From contig NZ_JADKPZ010000001.1 in assembly GCF_016106035.1 (NCBI RefSeq), positions 147,509 to 211,508 of the forward strand: a stretch of DNA of 64,000 nt, given 5' to 3'. Below are positions 62,280 to 64,000 of this stretch, one piece after another; the stretch's first letter is position 1, and each line of letters opens with the position of its first letter. The stretch is from Arcobacter vandammei. GTDB lineage: Bacteria; Campylobacterota; Campylobacteria; Campylobacterales; Arcobacteraceae. Made by a program: the position numbers and the translations under genes. The notes beneath the pieces are model-generated. The model saw only the letters and a list, made by a program, of their open reading frames with translations, was not told where the DNA came from and searched no databases.

Positions 62280-63506
62280 CTATTTTATCAAAGACTTACC
62301 AGCTAAGTAACCACTAGCCCATGCAAAGTGAAGATTGTAACCACCTCTATTTCCTACAATATCTAAAACTTCTCCAGCAAAAAATAGATTTTTACACAAT
62401 TTACTCTCATAAGTTTTATTATCAACTTCAGCTGTTCGCACTCCTCCACCACTAGCTTCAGAGTGTGCAAAACCTTGAGTATCTATGACTTTCATTTTCC
62501 ACGAATTAAGTTGATATGCCAAAGTTTTTATCTGTTTTGTATTTATCTCATTGGCTTTTGTGTTTAAGTCAATTTTACAAATATTTAGTAAAATTGGAGC
62601 TATTTTATTTGATACAAGTCCAGTTAAAATATCTACTGCTCTTTGATTTGCTAAAGTTTTAAACAAAGTTTGTATTTGGTTTGCTAAATCATTTGCACTT
62701 GTTTTTGGAAAAAAGTTTATTCGCAACTCCACATCAAAATTTTGTATAAGATTTAAAACAGCTTTTTGAGAAATATCCAAAATAGCAAAACCAGAAACTC
62801 CATAAGTTGTAAACAAAACATCACCAAAAATCTCTTGCTCAAAATTTCCATTTACATATAAAGCGACATTGCACTCTTTTTTTACACCTTGAAGTTTTCC
62901 GTTATATGTTTCTTTTGTTTGAAGCCCAACAAGGCTAGGATATGTTGGATTAAAAGTGTGTCCAAAACTTGAAGCCAACTCAAGTCCAATTTCTGTTGAG
63001 TTTAATTGTGGAGCAGCACCCAAACCACTTGAGATTAAAACTTTATCATAAGATTTAAACTCTTTTTCATTTGCAATAACAGTGAATTTATCATCTTTTT
63101 TTTCTATATTTTGCACAAAGTGTTCACAAAATATATTAACTCCTAACTCTTCCAAAGCTAAAGAGAAAAGGTTTACAACAGATTTTGCCTCGTTTGATAG
63201 TGGATAAACTTTGCCACTTTCTTTTATATCAAGAAGTAATCCTATACTTTTACAAAATTTAGAGAATGCAGTAAAATCAAACTCTTTTAGAGCAAAATCC
63301 ACAAAGCTAGAGTTTTCTCCAATATAATTTTTTGATGAAATTGTTGTATTTGAGATATTGCATCTTCCATTTCCAGAAGCTAATATCTTTTTTCCTATGC
63401 TTTTATTTGCATCAAAAATATCTATTTCTATATTTTTATTTAATCTTTTTGCTGTTATTGCTGAAATTATACCAGCTGCTCCTGCTCCAATTATTGCTAT
63501 TTTCAA
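62280..63506 (-). CDS. BaiN/HI0933-family FAD-dependent oxidoreductase
   Basis: This is a 408-residue flavoprotein. The FAD motif is KIAIIGAGAAGIISAITAKR at the N-terminus, followed by GKKILASGNGRCNISNT, the hallmark of the HI0933/YhiN/BaiN group, and the C-terminal GEVLDIVGNRGGYNLHFAW. SEASGGGVRTAEVD is the conserved late block. Most members have unknown substrates (BaiN is a bile-acid dehydrogenase in clostridia); assignment beyond the family is not justified. Monocistronic. Confidence 0.92.
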   Translation of the reverse strand: MKIAIIGAGAAGIISAITAKRLNKNIEIDIFDANKSIGKKILASGNGRCNISNTTISSKNYIGENSSFVDFALKEFDFTAFSKFCKSIGLLLDIKESGKVYPLSNEAKSVVNLFSLALEELGVNIFCEHFVQNIEKKDDKFTVIANEKEFKSYDKVLISSGLGAAPQLNSTEIGLELASSFGHTFNPTYPSLVGLQTKETYNGKLQGVKKECNVALYVNGNFEQEIFGDVLFTTYGVSGFAILDISQKAVLNLIQNFDVELRINFFPKTSANDLANQIQTLFKTLANQRAVDILTGLVSNKIAPILLNICKIDLNTKANEINTKQIKTLAYQLNSWKMKVIDTQGFAHSEASGGGVRTAEVDNKTYESKLCKNLFFAGEVLDIVGNRGGYNLHFAWASGYLAGKSLIK

Positions 63507-63675
63507 ACTTTGTCCTAATTTTTCATCTTTTTTAAAAATAGATTATAGCAAAATTAGATTTATCTACATTTCTAATAAATTATAATATTTATTTTTAGTT
63601 CATCTTTTATATACTACTATTCAAATTTATAAGTTGAAAGATTTGGCTTAATGAAAAAAATGGGTTGCTAAATTA

Positions 63676-64000
63676 TCATTTTTTATTATAGTTACTTAGA
63701 TATTCATCTATAAGTTTTATCTTTCTTTTTTTAGCTAATCCTTGATGTAATTTTGTTAGTTTTTTAAGATGTGAAAACACTCCACCGTCTAAAGAGTTAG
63801 TTGTATTGGGAAAGTGTAGTTTTTTGAATTTTTTATATGTAAAAAGATATGGCAGATTTGTTTTTAAACTTTTATAGGCTGATAATAGTCTTGGATGAGT
63901 TGGTGAATATTTGAGAGTATTAGGATTCAAAGATTGCTCTTCTAGGAAAGATTTATACTTTATGTACCAAATATTAAGTGCCTCTTCAAAGCTTTCTTTT
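63676..64000 (-). mobile_element. transposase, C-terminal part (5' end outside window)
   Basis: The frame is open from the window edge to a stop at 63676, about 107 residues visible. LNPNTLKYSPTHPRLLSAYK, LPYLFTYKKFKKLHFPNTTN, SLDGGVFSHLKKLTKLHQGL and AKKRKIKLIDEYL match the end of DDE transposases of the Mutator/IS256-like group (P-N-T-T-N-S-L-D/E-G motif with the late catalytic acid region, then a basic HRGL-like tail). I cannot assign the IS family with certainty. The 169 bp between it and the BaiN-like gene may hold the IS end, but no terminal repeat can be confirmed without the other end. Confidence 0.7.

Overview
The window is AT-rich, gene-dense bacterial chromosome. Protein content and gene neighbourhoods point to a Campylobacterota member of the Arcobacter group (Arcobacter/Aliarcobacter). 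Indicators are RNase J, HemJ, a short ThrS, a HisZ-type regulatory subunit, several YceI proteins, a sulfide:quinone oxidoreductase operon and a HugZ/HutX haem system. The genus is inferred from protein resemblance, not from a database search. No rRNA, tRNA or CRISPR array was seen.

Layout. 1-6.1 kb: partial hisZ, a class V aminotransferase, two YceI genes around a MarR regulator with a palindromic operator in its promoter, a DODA-type dioxygenase, pirin and a divergent GAPDH-like protein. 6.1-11.3 kb: prfA-rpsT, glmM-lspA, leuC-mobA. 11.3-14.3 kb: a sulfur operon (Tat-exported sulfide:quinone oxidoreductase, small membrane protein, triple-rhodanese protein). 14.3-17.5 kb: thrS-infC-rpmI-rplT. 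17.5-22 kb: unknown proteins, a haem-less cytochrome-like protein, an NFACT/RqcH-like protein and typA. 22-34.2 kb: a haem/iron acquisition island with a ChaN-like lipoprotein, two tandem TonB-dependent receptors (each broken by a single-base frameshift in the plug domain), a haem ABC importer, HugZ, an AraC-family regulator, an ABC exporter and HutX. 34-45.7 kb: YceI, an RRM protein, gltX, a 33-residue membrane peptide gene, rlmN, a nucleoside phosphorylase-like protein, a SIMPL protein, hisF, rsmA, rnj, kdsD, rluB and rarA. 45.7-46.2 kb: a 551-bp gene-free region made of long imperfect palindromes. 46.2-64 kb: hemJ, phoH-like, an orphan Phd/YefM antitoxin, an asparagine-synthase-like protein with its transporter neighbour, a Pit phosphate transporter, a DEAD-box helicase, accC-accB, dCMP deaminase, a metallophosphoesterase, a class V aminotransferase with a saccharopine-dehydrogenase-like partner, trpB, a BaiN-like flavoprotein, and the 3' end of a transposase gene at the edge.

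How it fits together. The haem island is the main accessory unit. The promoters of receptor 1, receptor 2 and the hugZ operon share one architecture: -35 TTGATA, 17 bp, -10 TATAAT, a Fur-like motif over the -35/spacer, and a 19-bp upstream box at a fixed distance. This suggests Fur repression combined with activation by the adjacent AraC-type regulator. A perfect 16-bp parS sequence lies inside kdsD, and a one-mismatch copy sits in a terminator 5.3 kb away, so the window may be near the replication origin. Intergenic DNA is unusually rich in palindromes. They include a 114-bp element with 24-bp inverted ends upstream of typA, several short hairpins with an ACT-NN-AGT core, and a second copy of the last 11 typA codons downstream of typA. 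I see no defence system or other clearly new multi-gene system; the best leads are the haem promoter module, the paired receptor frameshifts and the palindrome-rich intergenic DNA.
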